Assembly: GCA_963782475.1 (NCBI GenBank)
Contig: CAWAJW010000015.1
Coordinates: forward strand, 1 to 64,000
Length of the DNA: 64,000 nucleotides
Reading direction: 5' to 3'
Origin: CAVQBP01 sp963782475
GTDB taxonomy: Bacteria > Bacteroidota > Ignavibacteria > Ignavibacteriales > Ignavibacteriaceae
Of this stretch, positions 40,268 through 49,031 are shown piece after piece. Every line of letters begins with the position of its first letter. The stretch's first letter is position 1. The position numbers and the translations under genes were made by a program. The notes beneath the pieces were generated by a model. That model saw only the letters and a list, made by a program, of their open reading frames with translations. It did not search any database and had not been told where the DNA came from.

Positions 40268-40368
40268 CCTTCAATTGACATTCCTTGATTGCAAAAGAAA
40301 AGGATAGTTAATTAGAAGACTTCATTGAACAAGAGTACCCGCTTTGTTTACGAAGCGAGTATTTTTTT
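40268..40368 (+). ncRNA. Candidate ~100-nt small RNA
   Basis: It lies between the promoter at 40233-40263 and a strong terminator: an 11-bp stem (40336-40346 with 40351-40361, one mismatch and one G-T pair), a TTTA loop and seven Ts at 40362-40368. No ORF fits inside. Everything needed for a short independent transcript is present, so it is a good small-RNA candidate; expression is not shown. Confidence 0.45.
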
Positions 40369-40659
40369 GTACTAACCCAATACTAATTCCAGATACAAAA
40401 TTCCAGATGCCTAATATGAAATTAATTGATGATTTCGAAAAATAGAAAATTGATTTTGAGGTATGCTTTTATTATAGGGAAGCATAATTATAGACTTAAG
40501 CAGAAATAACTAGTACAGAAGTAAAAAAATGGTCTCAAACCTACGCTATTTCGTATGATTTTTGGAGGTTGAATTTATAAAAAGATATGCAATATTAATT
40601 TTATGCTTTATCTCATTTATCCAATATAAATCATAATTATTTTTTATTAAATCAATATA

Positions 40660-40985
40660 AGTAACACTTGGGACTGTTCCTGAAAGGACGCCCCAAGTGG
40701 TGCGATGATTTAATGATAAGTGAATGACAGAATAATTAATAAATTGTTTTAATGATGATGTCCTAAGAAGGTGAGTTCTAAAATACACAATATAAGCGGA
40801 ATCCTTCTATTTAGCAGGATAAATTCCGCCGTGTGAAGAATGAGCCACGGGAATGGAGCGATGATGAACTAATAAGTAATTGTGCCGAGTTTACATAAGT
40901 CAATTTTATAGGACATACGATAGAATGTCAAATGTAAGTAAAGATGGTTAACATGTTCCTATAAAATTTCTTATGTAAATGTGGC
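40660..40985. other. Non-coding stretch with three consecutive hairpins
   Basis: Hairpin 1: CACTTGGG 40665-40672 with CCCAAGTG 40692-40699. Hairpin 2: GCGGA-ATCCT with AGGAT-TCCGC (40796-40829). Hairpin 3: a long one, TTTACATAAG 40890-40899 with CTTATGTAAA 40970-40979, continued by AATTTTATAGGA with TCCTATAAAATT and a 36-nt loop. No convincing ORF. The series suggests a structured RNA or a processed palindrome next to the MazF gene. Confidence 0.45.
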
Positions 40986-41043
40986 TGATCATGTCAAGAT
41001 GAACTGATGCTCTTGTTTATGAAAAGTGGCTTGAAAATTTTCC

Positions 41044-41430
41044 TTACTGATATTCGATAACTGCTGCAATGGCAGTTATAATTTCTTCCATTATATCTTG
41101 AGACAAATATCCTAATCTTTGATTTTCTATAAATCTTTGAATATCAACTCCTCTTAATTGAAGTCCATCTACGGCGGATTCTTTTGTGAGATTATTTTTA
41201 CTATCAGGTTGAATTTTTACAAACCAAATTGCATTATCGAATTTAGAATTCCAACCGGTAATTGGAGCAACTAATTTGATTGGCAATTTCCCTATTGAGT
41301 TGGAACTGATTACAACACAAGGCCGTGATTTTTTAATTTCAGTCCCAACTGTAGGATCTAAATTAATTCGCCAAATATCACCACGTTTTATATCTCTAGG
41401 TTTAATACTCAATAAATTCGCCTGCTCCAA
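41044..41430 (-). CDS. MazF/PemK-type toxin
   Basis: 128 residues with the MazF/PemK fold signatures: RGDIWRINLDPTVGTEIKKS, RPCVVISSN, KLVAPITGW and the late GYLSQDIMEEIITAI. These toxins are sequence-specific mRNA endonucleases. Its start overlaps the end of the XRE-ImmA gene by 29 bp, so the two are co-translated. The usual small antitoxin (AbrB or RHH type) is absent, so the overlapping XRE-ImmA protein is the likely partner. That pairing is inference. Confidence 0.8.
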   Translation of the reverse strand: MEQANLLSIKPRDIKRGDIWRINLDPTVGTEIKKSRPCVVISSNSIGKLPIKLVAPITGWNSKFDNAIWFVKIQPDSKNNLTKESAVDGLQLRGVDIQRFIENQRLGYLSQDIMEEIITAIAAVIEYQ

Positions 41431-42571
41431 AATCTTTCAACTCTTTATTAGTTTCATAGAATTCTACAAGTTTATCTGCTTCTTCAGCCAGAATTCTTTC
41501 ACGGTCTTTAATTGAAAGCTTCATAAATTCTTTTTTCTTAATAAGGGACAATTCCTGAGAATCAATATCATTGCCAATTAATCTTGCAGCTTCATCAGAA
41601 CTAATTAAACCTTCAGAAAACGCGTGTAGAACATTTCTTTCAAACCATTGAGATTTTTCTTCTTTCATTGACATAGGTTCATTCTTTTTCCAATTGTTTT
41701 TATTGATAATTCTAAACCACATAGACAAAAAAGAAGAAGAAATTATATCCAAATCTTTTAAACGAAATAACAGAGATTGAATACTTATACCAAATATTTT
41801 TTTCAACATGTAAAGTTCTTTCAATTGGAAATGATCGCGTTTTCGACCAACAATTTTATATATGGTATCGGCGGGAGCTAAAAATGCACCGCCAAATCTA
41901 AAAGCGGCTTTTTCCTCATCTACATCAGGTGAAACATTAAGAACAATATGGCCCAATTCGTGAGTTAAATTTAACCTTTGACGTTCACCGGGAATATTGG
42001 ATTTTGAAACAACTGCTGCTGCTTTTAACTGATTATTAGAATGTGCAAGAGCAGATATTCCATCAAATTTTTTGTCGCTTTTTATTGAAATAGTATGAAC
42101 GAAATTATTTTCTAGGGACTGATTAACACTGCCTATAGGATCTAAACCTAATTTCCATCTATTTCTTAATTCAACTGAAGCCTCTTCAACATCAGGTAAA
42201 GATTTTATTTTGTAATATCTCACAGGTAAATTCGGTTTAGAATTATAATAAAGTAAATCCTGAATATTGATTATATCCTCAAGTTTTGAGGCTACCAGAC
42301 TTTCAACATTTGTCTGCTCTTTTTTAGAAAGAGTAGATCCCTTTCTATAAGCTATAAATTCTATTTTAATATCCGGCGGGTTTACCAAATGAATAATTTT
42401 AACATTAAATGCTTTTGCTAAGGAATTTAAAACCTTATTGGAAGGTTTTATTATCCCTCGTTCATATTTAGATAAAGCAACTTTTGATACAATACCACCG
42501 GTGGCAGCAACTAATTCATCAAGAGACATTGAATTAGCTAAACGAAATTGTTTAATTCTTTGACCTAACAT
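41402..42571 (-). CDS. XRE regulator fused to ImmA/IrrE-type metalloprotease
   Basis: 389 residues. Residues 1-62 are an XRE helix-turn-helix (RIKQFRLANSMSLDEL...VSKVALSKYERG). After a linker comes a COG2856 metallopeptidase domain with HELGH at 204-208 (LNLTHELGHIVLNV) and a downstream E (DEEKAAFRFG). Such proteins repress mobile-element or toxin genes and are cleaved or cleave partners on stress. It overlaps the MazF gene. A perfect inverted repeat lies just upstream, fitting autoregulation. Confidence 0.85.
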   Translation of the reverse strand: MLGQRIKQFRLANSMSLDELVAATGGIVSKVALSKYERGIIKPSNKVLNSLAKAFNVKIIHLVNPPDIKIEFIAYRKGSTLSKKEQTNVESLVASKLEDIINIQDLLYYNSKPNLPVRYYKIKSLPDVEEASVELRNRWKLGLDPIGSVNQSLENNFVHTISIKSDKKFDGISALAHSNNQLKAAAVVSKSNIPGERQRLNLTHELGHIVLNVSPDVDEEKAAFRFGGAFLAPADTIYKIVGRKRDHFQLKELYMLKKIFGISIQSLLFRLKDLDIISSSFLSMWFRIINKNNWKKNEPMSMKEEKSQWFERNVLHAFSEGLISSDEAARLIGNDIDSQELSLIKKKEFMKLSIKDRERILAEEADKLVEFYETNKELKDFGAGEFIEY

Positions 42572-42589
42572 AAAACACTTTATTTGTTG

Positions 42590-42626
42590 GTTTACAAAGT
42601 TAATAAAATTATAACAATTTGTAAAC
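42590..42626 (-). promoter_or_regulatory. Operator-promoter of the XRE-ImmA/MazF operon
   Basis: GTTTACAAA (42590-42598) and TTTGTAAAC (42618-42626) form a perfect 9-bp inverted repeat centred 28 bp apart, 19 bp before the ATG at 42571. On the minus strand TAACTTTG fits the TAnnTTTG -7 box and TTTA lies 19 bp upstream in place of TTTG. The palindrome therefore covers the promoter, as expected of an XRE autorepressor site. Confidence 0.65.
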
Positions 42627-42970
42627 TAAAATCCACAAAATTTGTTCCAATTCTAGCTTTATTTAATATTAGCCTCTAATAAAATGTCCAGTTTATTAAC
42701 TAAAAAACTGGACAAAAATAATTTATTTTCTTAAATAACAAGATTTTCCTATGTAGGAAAATAGTTCAAAACAAGAAAATACATGAATCAATATCAAGGT
42801 AAATTCGGTTGAGTTACCTTGAAAATGATTCAAGGTTATGTACGTTTTCTTTTTAATTTTGGAGAGATGAATCGATTAATAGGCAGAATATTGAAAAATG
42901 CCTAAAGATTGACTTAGTTGTTTCAAGTTCTTCTTTGTCTTTTTTAAGTACAATCAATCCAAATCAATTT

Positions 42971-43045
42971 CTTTCTTTTCTTGACCCTGATTTTCATCAG
43001 GGTAAACTCCAGAAAAGAAAGAAAAGAATATGCACTTAAAAAGAA
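42971..43045 (+). repeat. Truncated R1-like element
   Basis: CTTTCTTTTCT / AGAAAAGAAAG with an inner CCCTGA / TCAGGG stem, followed by TGCACTTAAAAAGAAATTCT, which matches the 5' arm of copy 8. The 3' arm is missing; full copy 6 begins 20 bp later. 42640-42970 otherwise holds no gene. Confidence 0.6.
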
Positions 43046-43064
43046 ATTCTGAAAATGTTTCACT

Positions 43065-43292
43065 GTACTTTTTTCTTGATAAAAAAGTACCAAAAAATCA
43101 AGACTGCAAAAGAAATTCTAAAATTATACTTCATATTAGAAATGATAACTTATTATATAAAGAAAAATAACTCGTCCCGCATTATGCGTAAGCAATATCG
43201 AGCGGGACTCGAACAGATTTTTCTTTTTGTGTTATCATTACATAAAGAAATAATATCATGCAGTATAATTTCTTAACGAATTTCTTTTGAGG
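43065..43292 (+). repeat. R1 nested-palindrome repeat, copy 6
   Basis: First hairpin GTACTTTTTT / AAAAAAGTAC. Stem A is CAAAAGAAATTC / GAATTTCTTTTG, quite different from other copies yet fully paired. Stem B AAATTATAC / GTATAATTT, an extra stem ATGATAAC / GTTATCAT, stem C AAAGAAAAAT / ATTTTTCTTT, stem D GTCCCGC / GCGGGAC. This copy is the clearest evidence for selection on pairing. Confidence 0.85.
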
Positions 43293-43391
43293 TCGGAAAA
43301 ACCTGTTTAGCATTGTTTAGAAACATTGCAGACCATACTTCATTAACGACATATTTTTAAGACGTATAGGACATAACTGGAAGGAAATTAC

Positions 43392-44390
43392 TTAAAAATT
43401 ATTTTTGTTTATCAGGTTAATGATTACTTTAATAATTATATCTTTCTCTCTGGGATTGCTTTCAGCAATTAGCAAACATAGAGCTACTAAAGCATTGTCT
43501 GCAATTCTCTTTTCACCGTCTGCCCTGTAAAGATATTTATTTCTGTTGAGAAACATTAGAAACAGAGCTGCGGCAATTCTTTTATTTCCATCAATAAATG
43601 AGTGATTTTTTATAGCGAGATAAAGAAGCATTGCTGCTTTTTCCTCTAGACTAGGATATAATTCTTTTTTATCGAATGTTTGGTAGATTGTACCTAATGT
43701 ACTTCTAAAGGACTCATCTTTTACTATACCAAAAAGAGAGGAACCGTCGAATTTTTTTCTGAGATTATCAATCAGATCAACAGAATCGTCAAAATTGATT
43801 TGATATAGTTCTTTCTTTTCAACTTTAATTACCATCAGCTTTTTGTGGTCATACTGATCGAGTATATCCAGAGCATAGGTATAATCTGAGATAACCTGGA
43901 TAATGCCAGTAAATTCAGGATGGTCTAAATGATGATCATCAGCAATTCTTTTGAATACTTCCAATGATTTTTCCAATTCTTTTACTTTATTGGTCTGTTC
44001 CTTTAGCCGTTTTTCATTTAGGGTATACCCCTGCACCAGGTATTCTTTAAGAATTTTATTTGCCCAGATACGGAATTGAGTGCCTCTTTTTGATTTGACC
44101 CGGTAACCAACCGAGATTATAACATCTAAATTATAATGCTGTATTTTGCGTAAAACGTCTCTTTTACCTTCTTTTTGAACTACCGAGAAATACTCGGTAG
44201 TTGACTTTTTAGGGAGTTCACCTTCTTCATATATATTTCTTATATGAAGCCCAATTGTATCAGTATCCTTTTTAAATAAACCTGACATTTGTTTTTGAGA
44301 TAACCAAACAGTATCATTCATAAGACTTACCTCAAGTTCGGTTTCGCCTTGAGGTGATTTGTAAATTACTATTTCGCCTTTTGAATCCAT
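43392..44390 (-). CDS. RhuM-Fic/DOC fusion protein
   Basis: 332 residues. The N-terminal RhuM-type domain (about 20-125) has VWLSQKQMSGLF, RKIQHYNLDVIISVGYRVKS and FRIWANKILKEYLVQGY. After a coiled coil the C-terminal domain (about 160-330) has HSFIDGNKR at 263-271, the Fic/DOC catalytic motif HxFx(D/E)GN(K/G)R. Fic/DOC enzymes transfer nucleotides or phosphate to target proteins. It is probably a toxin-like effector, co-transcribed with the exonuclease upstream (25-bp gap). Confidence 0.85.
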   Translation of the reverse strand: MDSKGEIVIYKSPQGETELEVSLMNDTVWLSQKQMSGLFKKDTDTIGLHIRNIYEEGELPKKSTTEYFSVVQKEGKRDVLRKIQHYNLDVIISVGYRVKSKRGTQFRIWANKILKEYLVQGYTLNEKRLKEQTNKVKELEKSLEVFKRIADDHHLDHPEFTGIIQVISDYTYALDILDQYDHKKLMVIKVEKKELYQINFDDSVDLIDNLRKKFDGSSLFGIVKDESFRSTLGTIYQTFDKKELYPSLEEKAAMLLYLAIKNHSFIDGNKRIAAALFLMFLNRNKYLYRADGEKRIADNALVALCLLIAESNPREKDIIIKVIINLINKNNF

Positions 44391-44415
44391 TTTATTCTTT
44401 TATATCAAACAATAA

Positions 44416-44955
44416 TCACTGCTTCACAGAAAATATTACCTTTGCAATTTTGGCAATATTCTTTGCATCATCAATTCCTCTATGATGAATTCCATCAGAA
44501 TTTATTTTTAAATGTTTAAGAGCTCTTTTCATACCACAGGGTTTCTGATTAAATAATGATGCGAATTCTGCTTTAAGGTTTCTATGATTTCTTTCAATTA
44601 AATCAGGCAGCTTAATTGAATGTCGTTGACAATCCACTCTTAACTGATTAAGATCATATTCTCCCCATGAACACATTTGGAAACTATCATTCCCAATCCA
44701 GTCGATAAAATGCAGAAAAACCTCCTTAAAATTTTTAGCCGTATCAATCTGCTGCTGAGTTATTGAGGTTAATTTAATACAGAAATCTGACAGAACAGGA
44801 TTATCGATTGGCTTTATAAACCATTGAAATTCACTTGTGATATTAAATGAGGATGGCTCCAATTTTACAGCCCCAATTTCAATTATTTCCATGTCCTCAA
44901 TTTTTCCTCTTTGTTCCCAACAGGTGGCCTCAAGATCGAATATAATATAATACAA
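44416..44955 (-). CDS. DEDDh-family 3'-5' exonuclease
   Basis: 179 residues with the ExoI/DnaQ-like motifs: FDLEATCWEQRG (D-x-E), a central D (WGEYDLNQL) and HHRGIDDAKN (H-x4-D). The order and the spacing resemble ERI1/KapD-type exonucleases that trim RNA or DNA 3' ends. It starts 25 bp before the RhuM-Fic gene, on the same strand. 44956-45215 holds no gene. Confidence 0.8.
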   Translation of the reverse strand: MYYIIFDLEATCWEQRGKIEDMEIIEIGAVKLEPSSFNITSEFQWFIKPIDNPVLSDFCIKLTSITQQQIDTAKNFKEVFLHFIDWIGNDSFQMCSWGEYDLNQLRVDCQRHSIKLPDLIERNHRNLKAEFASLFNQKPCGMKRALKHLKINSDGIHHRGIDDAKNIAKIAKVIFSVKQ

Positions 44956-45215
44956 GATTTTTATTTTCTTAAAATTAATGTAAAAAATTTTTTATTAAGC
45001 ATTTGCAAAGCTGAAAGTTTGTTAAATACTAATATAAGTTCATTACAGGGAAACTTGAAGTTTTGGTATGAAAATTTTGATAAGCTATACTAATATTTTT
45101 ATATCTTTTCCTCTATTTAGTCTATTTGTTCCATGCTCACGTAATGAGTGGTTTTTGGAACAAATATATTGTAATTACTAATAATTGCCAACTAATCGCC
45201 AAGTAAGTGGCGTCA

Positions 45216-45567
45216 TTATGACTGCTTTATGGCGTCTTTGGCGTCTTTATGGCGGCTTATAATATAATTGGTGCCTTTACCTGTAGTACCAACCTGTTCA
45301 AATAAATTCAATGAAACTAAATGCGATAAATCTCTCGTAGCAGTTCTTTCTGATGTCTTGGTTAATTCTTGAAATTCTTTTAACATCTAAATTATAATAC
45401 TCTAAATTTCTCGTCATTTCTTTATTTTCTTCTGTTCGAAATTTTCGAACAATTGAAAATATACTGTTCCAATAGTTATAGTCTTTATCTCGTTTCTTTA
45501 CTTGAGGTTTTGTTTGTGAAAGGTATTGAAGAGTGCTAACTATTGCAAATGAGAACTCAATAAACAT
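45216..45567 (-). pseudogene. Chimeric remnant: RhuM fragment joined to a winged-helix end
   Basis: The 5' half reads SIVRKFRTEENKEMTRN then LEYYNLDV, matching the RhuM region ...RKIQHYNLDV of the gene at 43392. The 3' half, in another frame, reads KEFQELTKTSERTATRDLSH then LVSLNLFEQVGTTGKGTNYI and a stop at 45216, which is a Fic/AlbA-type winged helix. Two decayed pieces of different genes now abut, marking a deletion junction. Confidence 0.55.
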
Positions 45568-45582
45568 TGTAGAACTATAAAA

Positions 45583-45668
45583 CGGCAGCGAATGTCAAAT
45601 GCTGCCGAAAATTAGATTTTATTGTATATACTGGTTCTTTATGTAGGCAGAAACTAAAAATCTGCCTA
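45583..45668. other. Pair of perfect short hairpins
   Basis: CGGCAGC / GCTGCCG at 45583-45607 and GTAGGCAGA / TCTGCCTAC at 45640-45668. A third of the same style lies near 46028-46056 (GGCGGTAGATAG...ATCTGCCGG). They bracket the small gene at 45821 and may act as terminators or repeat scars. Confidence 0.45.
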
Positions 45669-45820
45669 CAAATTGAACCATTTATGTTAATTAAGGATTT
45701 AGGAAAATGTCCACTTTATTTTGCATCTTTCCGATGACTTTTACATATTGCAATGAGTCAGAGGAGAATTCTATATCCTTCGCATTATCCTGCACCATTA
45801 AATTAAAACAAAGGAAGGAA

Positions 45821-45994
45821 ATGTATTCTAAAAAACAATTTCTCGTCAAATTTCGTATGATGGAAAATGAGTTGCTGGAAAATTATGAATTTTCAAAGTT
45901 GAAATCCGATAAGGAAACTATGAAATTGATTCTAAGATATATTCGAGAAGTTAGAGAAATACAAGCAATGATACGCGCTGATATAGAGAATTAA
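45821..45994 (+). CDS. Small hypothetical protein
   Basis: 57 residues from ATG 45821 (AAAGGAAGGAA directly upstream): MYSKKQFLVKFRMMENELLE ... IREVREIQAMIRADIEN. The longer frame from 45707 lacks a ribosome site and reads poorly. It is charged and probably all helical, function unknown. Confidence 0.45.
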   Translation: MYSKKQFLVKFRMMENELLENYEFSKLKSDKETMKLILRYIREVREIQAMIRADIEN

Positions 45995-46072
45995 ATTGAT
46001 TCGATACAAAAAAATGAAGTTGTATATTGGCGGTAGATAGATTAGATATCTGCCGGGAGTATATATTCGTAG

Positions 46073-46663
46073 TTATTTTTTGTTTGGTTTTTGAATCAGT
46101 TTTAATATTCGAGTAAAGTATTCCTCAAAGGTTTCATTTGCTTCCAGGGGAATATTATCTAAGGCAAGTCCAACGGAATCCAATAAATCATTGTAACGCT
46201 TAAAAGTTTCTTCAAGTAACTTTTCATCACCGGTTTCCCAGTACTTACCTTCATCTGTAACATTAAATTCTTTCAAATATTTTTTGCTAATATATTTAAG
46301 AAGATGAACAATAAGCTTGTGTAAATCGCTTCCTGCAAATTGCGTTTTTGTTGAAAGCATATATAAATAATTTTTCTCCAAGTCATCTGTGGAGTTTCCA
46401 AAGTATTTCAGGTGAGCCGGACTGCTCATTCTACCGTTAGACAGAAAGCACAAACTGACAGTTTCACAATTAGGCGGGGTAAAACTAATTCCGTAAATCT
46501 CATCATTATAAGAACTATCTTCTAAAGAGCCAGCAGGAAATTGATTTTCATAAACGGTATACTGCCAATTATATATTTCAGAAATATCCTTCACTTCTTC
46601 AATCATTGCATAAAAAGAAGCTTTCTTCTTAAATATTCCATTGTAATGAATTGTCAAACCCAT
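46073..46663 (-). CDS. Hypothetical protein
   Basis: 196 residues, soluble (MGLTIHYNGIFKKKASFYAM...). MGLTIHY at the start and a middle SFTPPNCETVSLCFLSNGR stretch look like a conserved family of accessory regions, but I cannot name it. No catalytic motif or membrane segment is visible. The frame is intact and the gene stands alone. Confidence 0.5.
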   Translation of the reverse strand: MGLTIHYNGIFKKKASFYAMIEEVKDISEIYNWQYTVYENQFPAGSLEDSSYNDEIYGISFTPPNCETVSLCFLSNGRMSSPAHLKYFGNSTDDLEKNYLYMLSTKTQFAGSDLHKLIVHLLKYISKKYLKEFNVTDEGKYWETGDEKLLEETFKRYNDLLDSVGLALDNIPLEANETFEEYFTRILKLIQKPNKK

Positions 46664-46811
46664 ATTTTTTTTAGAGTTACTTTTATAATATTATTATTAA
46701 AATATTTTTTAACAACACAATAAATATTACGATTTCAGGCAATATTTTATATCCTATGAACATTATGCGTTAATTTCTGCGTTATTTTGGCGTTTAATTT
46801 TTTATATAACG

Positions 46812-47040
46812 CCTAAATTTAGTTCAGCAGCCAAACTCCATTATGCCATTGCCTTTAAACCATATTTTTTTATCATCCTTAAGCAACCGTAATAAATTAA
46901 AAATTTGGTGTCTAGAGAGAGAAGGGAAAATTTGTTCAAATTCTCGCATAGTACCTTTACCATGATTTTTAATATGCTTAAATGGTTTATTCGGTCAATT
47001 AGCAGCCAATTAAGCGGTCAATTCGGTCAATTAACGGCCA
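46812..47040 (-). pseudogene. Winged-helix 3' remnant and AATTGACCG-type repeats
   Basis: The minus strand reads IKNHGKGTMREFEQIFPSL, SRHQIFNLLRLLKDDKKIWF and a stop near 46814, the C-terminal winged helix typical of AlbA_2/RecG-like regulators. Just upstream (46990-47040) AATTGACCG/AATTGGC units are repeated five to six times; such tandem LIG/LTA-coding repeats are common in the tails of these regulators. It is a leftover of a second regulator gene beside the intact one. Confidence 0.55.
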
Positions 47041-47041
47041 A

Positions 47042-48361
47042 TTATTTATTAAGGATATATTTTGAGCCACGACCTTTTGTACCTGATTGTGTTAGTATTT
47101 TTTTATCAGCAAGTATTTGAAGATCTTCTGTTGCTGTTGTTTTACCAATATCATTAATCTTACGATAATCAGAATTTGTTATCTTTCCATTTTCTTTAAC
47201 GTAAAGGACTGCTTTTATTTGACGGTCGTTTAATCCTAATTTTATAAGCCGTTCTTCATTAAGTATGTCTTTAAAAATAGTTACAGAAAAGCCCCCGAAT
47301 GCTTCTTGGATTTCCGGTTCAGGTAATTCAGCTTCTTTACAGGAATTGATTATTTTTAGAGTTCCTCGTCCCCAAGTGTCAATAAATCCACCTTTGTAAC
47401 AAACATCAGCAATGATTGGATTTCTTGGAATAGATGGATGCTGTTTTTTCAATAAATCTAATGTTAACTCAGACGGGAGGGTTCCTTCATTCCAAATGTT
47501 AATTTTATCTTCGTAAACTCTGATTTGGATTGCAGCCCCAGAATAACTTCTATGAACAAGTGCATTAAGGAGCATTTCACGAACAGCAGCAACCGGGTAT
47601 TCTCCTTTTTCAATTCTCTGCATACCTTCAAAGTCTATCGGATTCTTAAAAAATTTCCGGTTTAATTGCTGCAGTACATTTTGAAGTATTGTAAAAAGAT
47701 TTCCTTCCTCAACTTCCTCATACAATAAATCGAAATCTGTTTTTCCGAAGCGTCCTATTTTAACAAAGGTATTTGGATAAAACTTACCAGGATCCTTTCC
47801 GAAAAGAATGATTGCAGCCTTCTTTAATTTTTTCCCTTCTGTAAGCCTTAACTTTTCAAGTACTTCAAAATTTGTTAAACCAGTTACATCCGGCAGCCGA
47901 TTTGTACTTTCACTTATCTTAATAAATCTTGAAATGCTTTTATTATCAATATCATTATTTAAAGCCCTTTCTTCAATTAAATCATCCCAAGTCTTCCCGG
48001 ATTTTTTAAGTAAAAAATCATTTAATGCGTTACCGGTTAATTCTGTAGTTGTACTACCTGATCTAATATAATATCTGCCTCTGAGAGAAATAGCTACCCT
48101 GTAGACCGGGACATTTATTTTAATATAATATTTTGCTTTGTCTTTTTTTAGATTTACTTCTGCAGTTATGCCAAGATGATTTCTGATTTTATTCGGCAAA
48201 TCATCCATTAATTTTTTGTATTCAGAAATTCCGACGGTTTTACCTTTATCGTCTTTGCCAATGTAAAGCTTACCACCTTGTGAATTAGCATAGGCACAGA
48301 TCGTCTTTAAATGATCTTCATGCCAGCTTTGCTTGTATTCTATGTTGTGTTGTTCAGGCAT
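47042..48361 (-). CDS. AlbA_2/HATPase transcriptional regulator
   Basis: 439 residues, intact. N-terminal AlbA_2 domain (NIEYKQSW, AYANSQGGKLYIG, GRYYIRSGSTTTEL), a middle region, an HATPase-like part (AAVREMLLNALVHRSYSGAA, then WNEGTLPSELT and GRGTLKIINSCKEAGL-type loop DTWGRGTLKI), and a winged helix at the end (GLNDRQIKAVLYVKE...GKTTATEDLQIL). Known as RecG-like or Schlafen-type regulators, often near defence genes; DNA-binding function is likely, target unknown. Confidence 0.8.
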   Translation of the reverse strand: MPEQHNIEYKQSWHEDHLKTICAYANSQGGKLYIGKDDKGKTVGISEYKKLMDDLPNKIRNHLGITAEVNLKKDKAKYYIKINVPVYRVAISLRGRYYIRSGSTTTELTGNALNDFLLKKSGKTWDDLIEERALNNDIDNKSISRFIKISESTNRLPDVTGLTNFEVLEKLRLTEGKKLKKAAIILFGKDPGKFYPNTFVKIGRFGKTDFDLLYEEVEEGNLFTILQNVLQQLNRKFFKNPIDFEGMQRIEKGEYPVAAVREMLLNALVHRSYSGAAIQIRVYEDKINIWNEGTLPSELTLDLLKKQHPSIPRNPIIADVCYKGGFIDTWGRGTLKIINSCKEAELPEPEIQEAFGGFSVTIFKDILNEERLIKLGLNDRQIKAVLYVKENGKITNSDYRKINDIGKTTATEDLQILADKKILTQSGTKGRGSKYILNK

Positions 48362-49031
48362 AGTGTGATTGAATAAGAATTATACCGGTTCAAAATTACC
48401 CCTATTATTTTTATAATAAAAGAAAATTATAAATTTTTGGGATAATCATTTTTTTTAGTATTTCGCTTTGTTCATACATAGTGAACATAGAAAGTTGCTT
48501 ATACAAAAATATTTAAACTTATAGGAAAATAATGGGAGATTATGGTAATTAGATTTATAATCCATCGCCTGACCACTTATTAATTTATCTTAAAATCCGA
48601 TTTATTATTAAAATAAGACTTCATTATAAGATAAGTTTATTTTAGTAAAAAAAATTTCAACAGTGGGTCACAAAATTTTGATTTTAAAGCTGGATGGTTT
48701 ATTTTTTTAAGTATCGTAATCAGAAGTAGGAACAAAATGAGAATAAGTTTCTACAAAAAAGCGATTCAAGATTAAAATTCGGGGGTAGTACCTTTCAAAC
48801 TTACTGGAAGGTAAAATTAGTTCAATTATTAATTATTATAGATTAATTGGTAATATCAATCAATATATGCAAAACAACAAATTGATTGTTTATTGTAGAA
48901 TAAATCTGCATTCCTATGATAAGCTATTCTATGACTCAATGAATAAGGGCGAAGCTTTTAAGTTAAAATGAATTTCGAAGTGAAAATTACAAATTTGAGT
49001 CAGTAAAAATTTTCTGAAGAGGTTTGCTTAA
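48362..49031. other. Gene-free stretch
   Basis: About 670 bp, very AT-rich. One hairpin, TACCTTTC / GGAAGGTA, lies near 48790-48812. No ORF, terminator or promoter is convincing. Confidence 0.3.

Larger units (their letters stand above)
40220..40580 (+). repeat. Direct repeat (right) with R2 copy 3
   Basis: It repeats the left unit at 37700-37930: TTTGACATTCGAA...TTATTTATAT, then after ~150 extra bases AAAATTGATTTTGAGG (KIDFEVCFYYREA), AAGCATAATTATAGACTTAA and R2 CCTACG-CTATTT-CGTATG at 40540-40557. The extra bases hold the candidate small RNA. The rest of 40009-40219 has no gene. Confidence 0.75.

Noticed and set aside
40546..40788. 80-aa minus-strand frame
   Set aside because: Its end is formed by the R2 hairpin and its middle by palindromes; no start signal.
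40660..40985. Retron
   Set aside because: Hairpins fit loosely, but no reverse transcriptase gene is in the window; kept only as a structured non-coding block.
45298..45567. Intact 89-aa gene
   Set aside because: It reads through the join of a RhuM fragment and a wHTH fragment out of frame.
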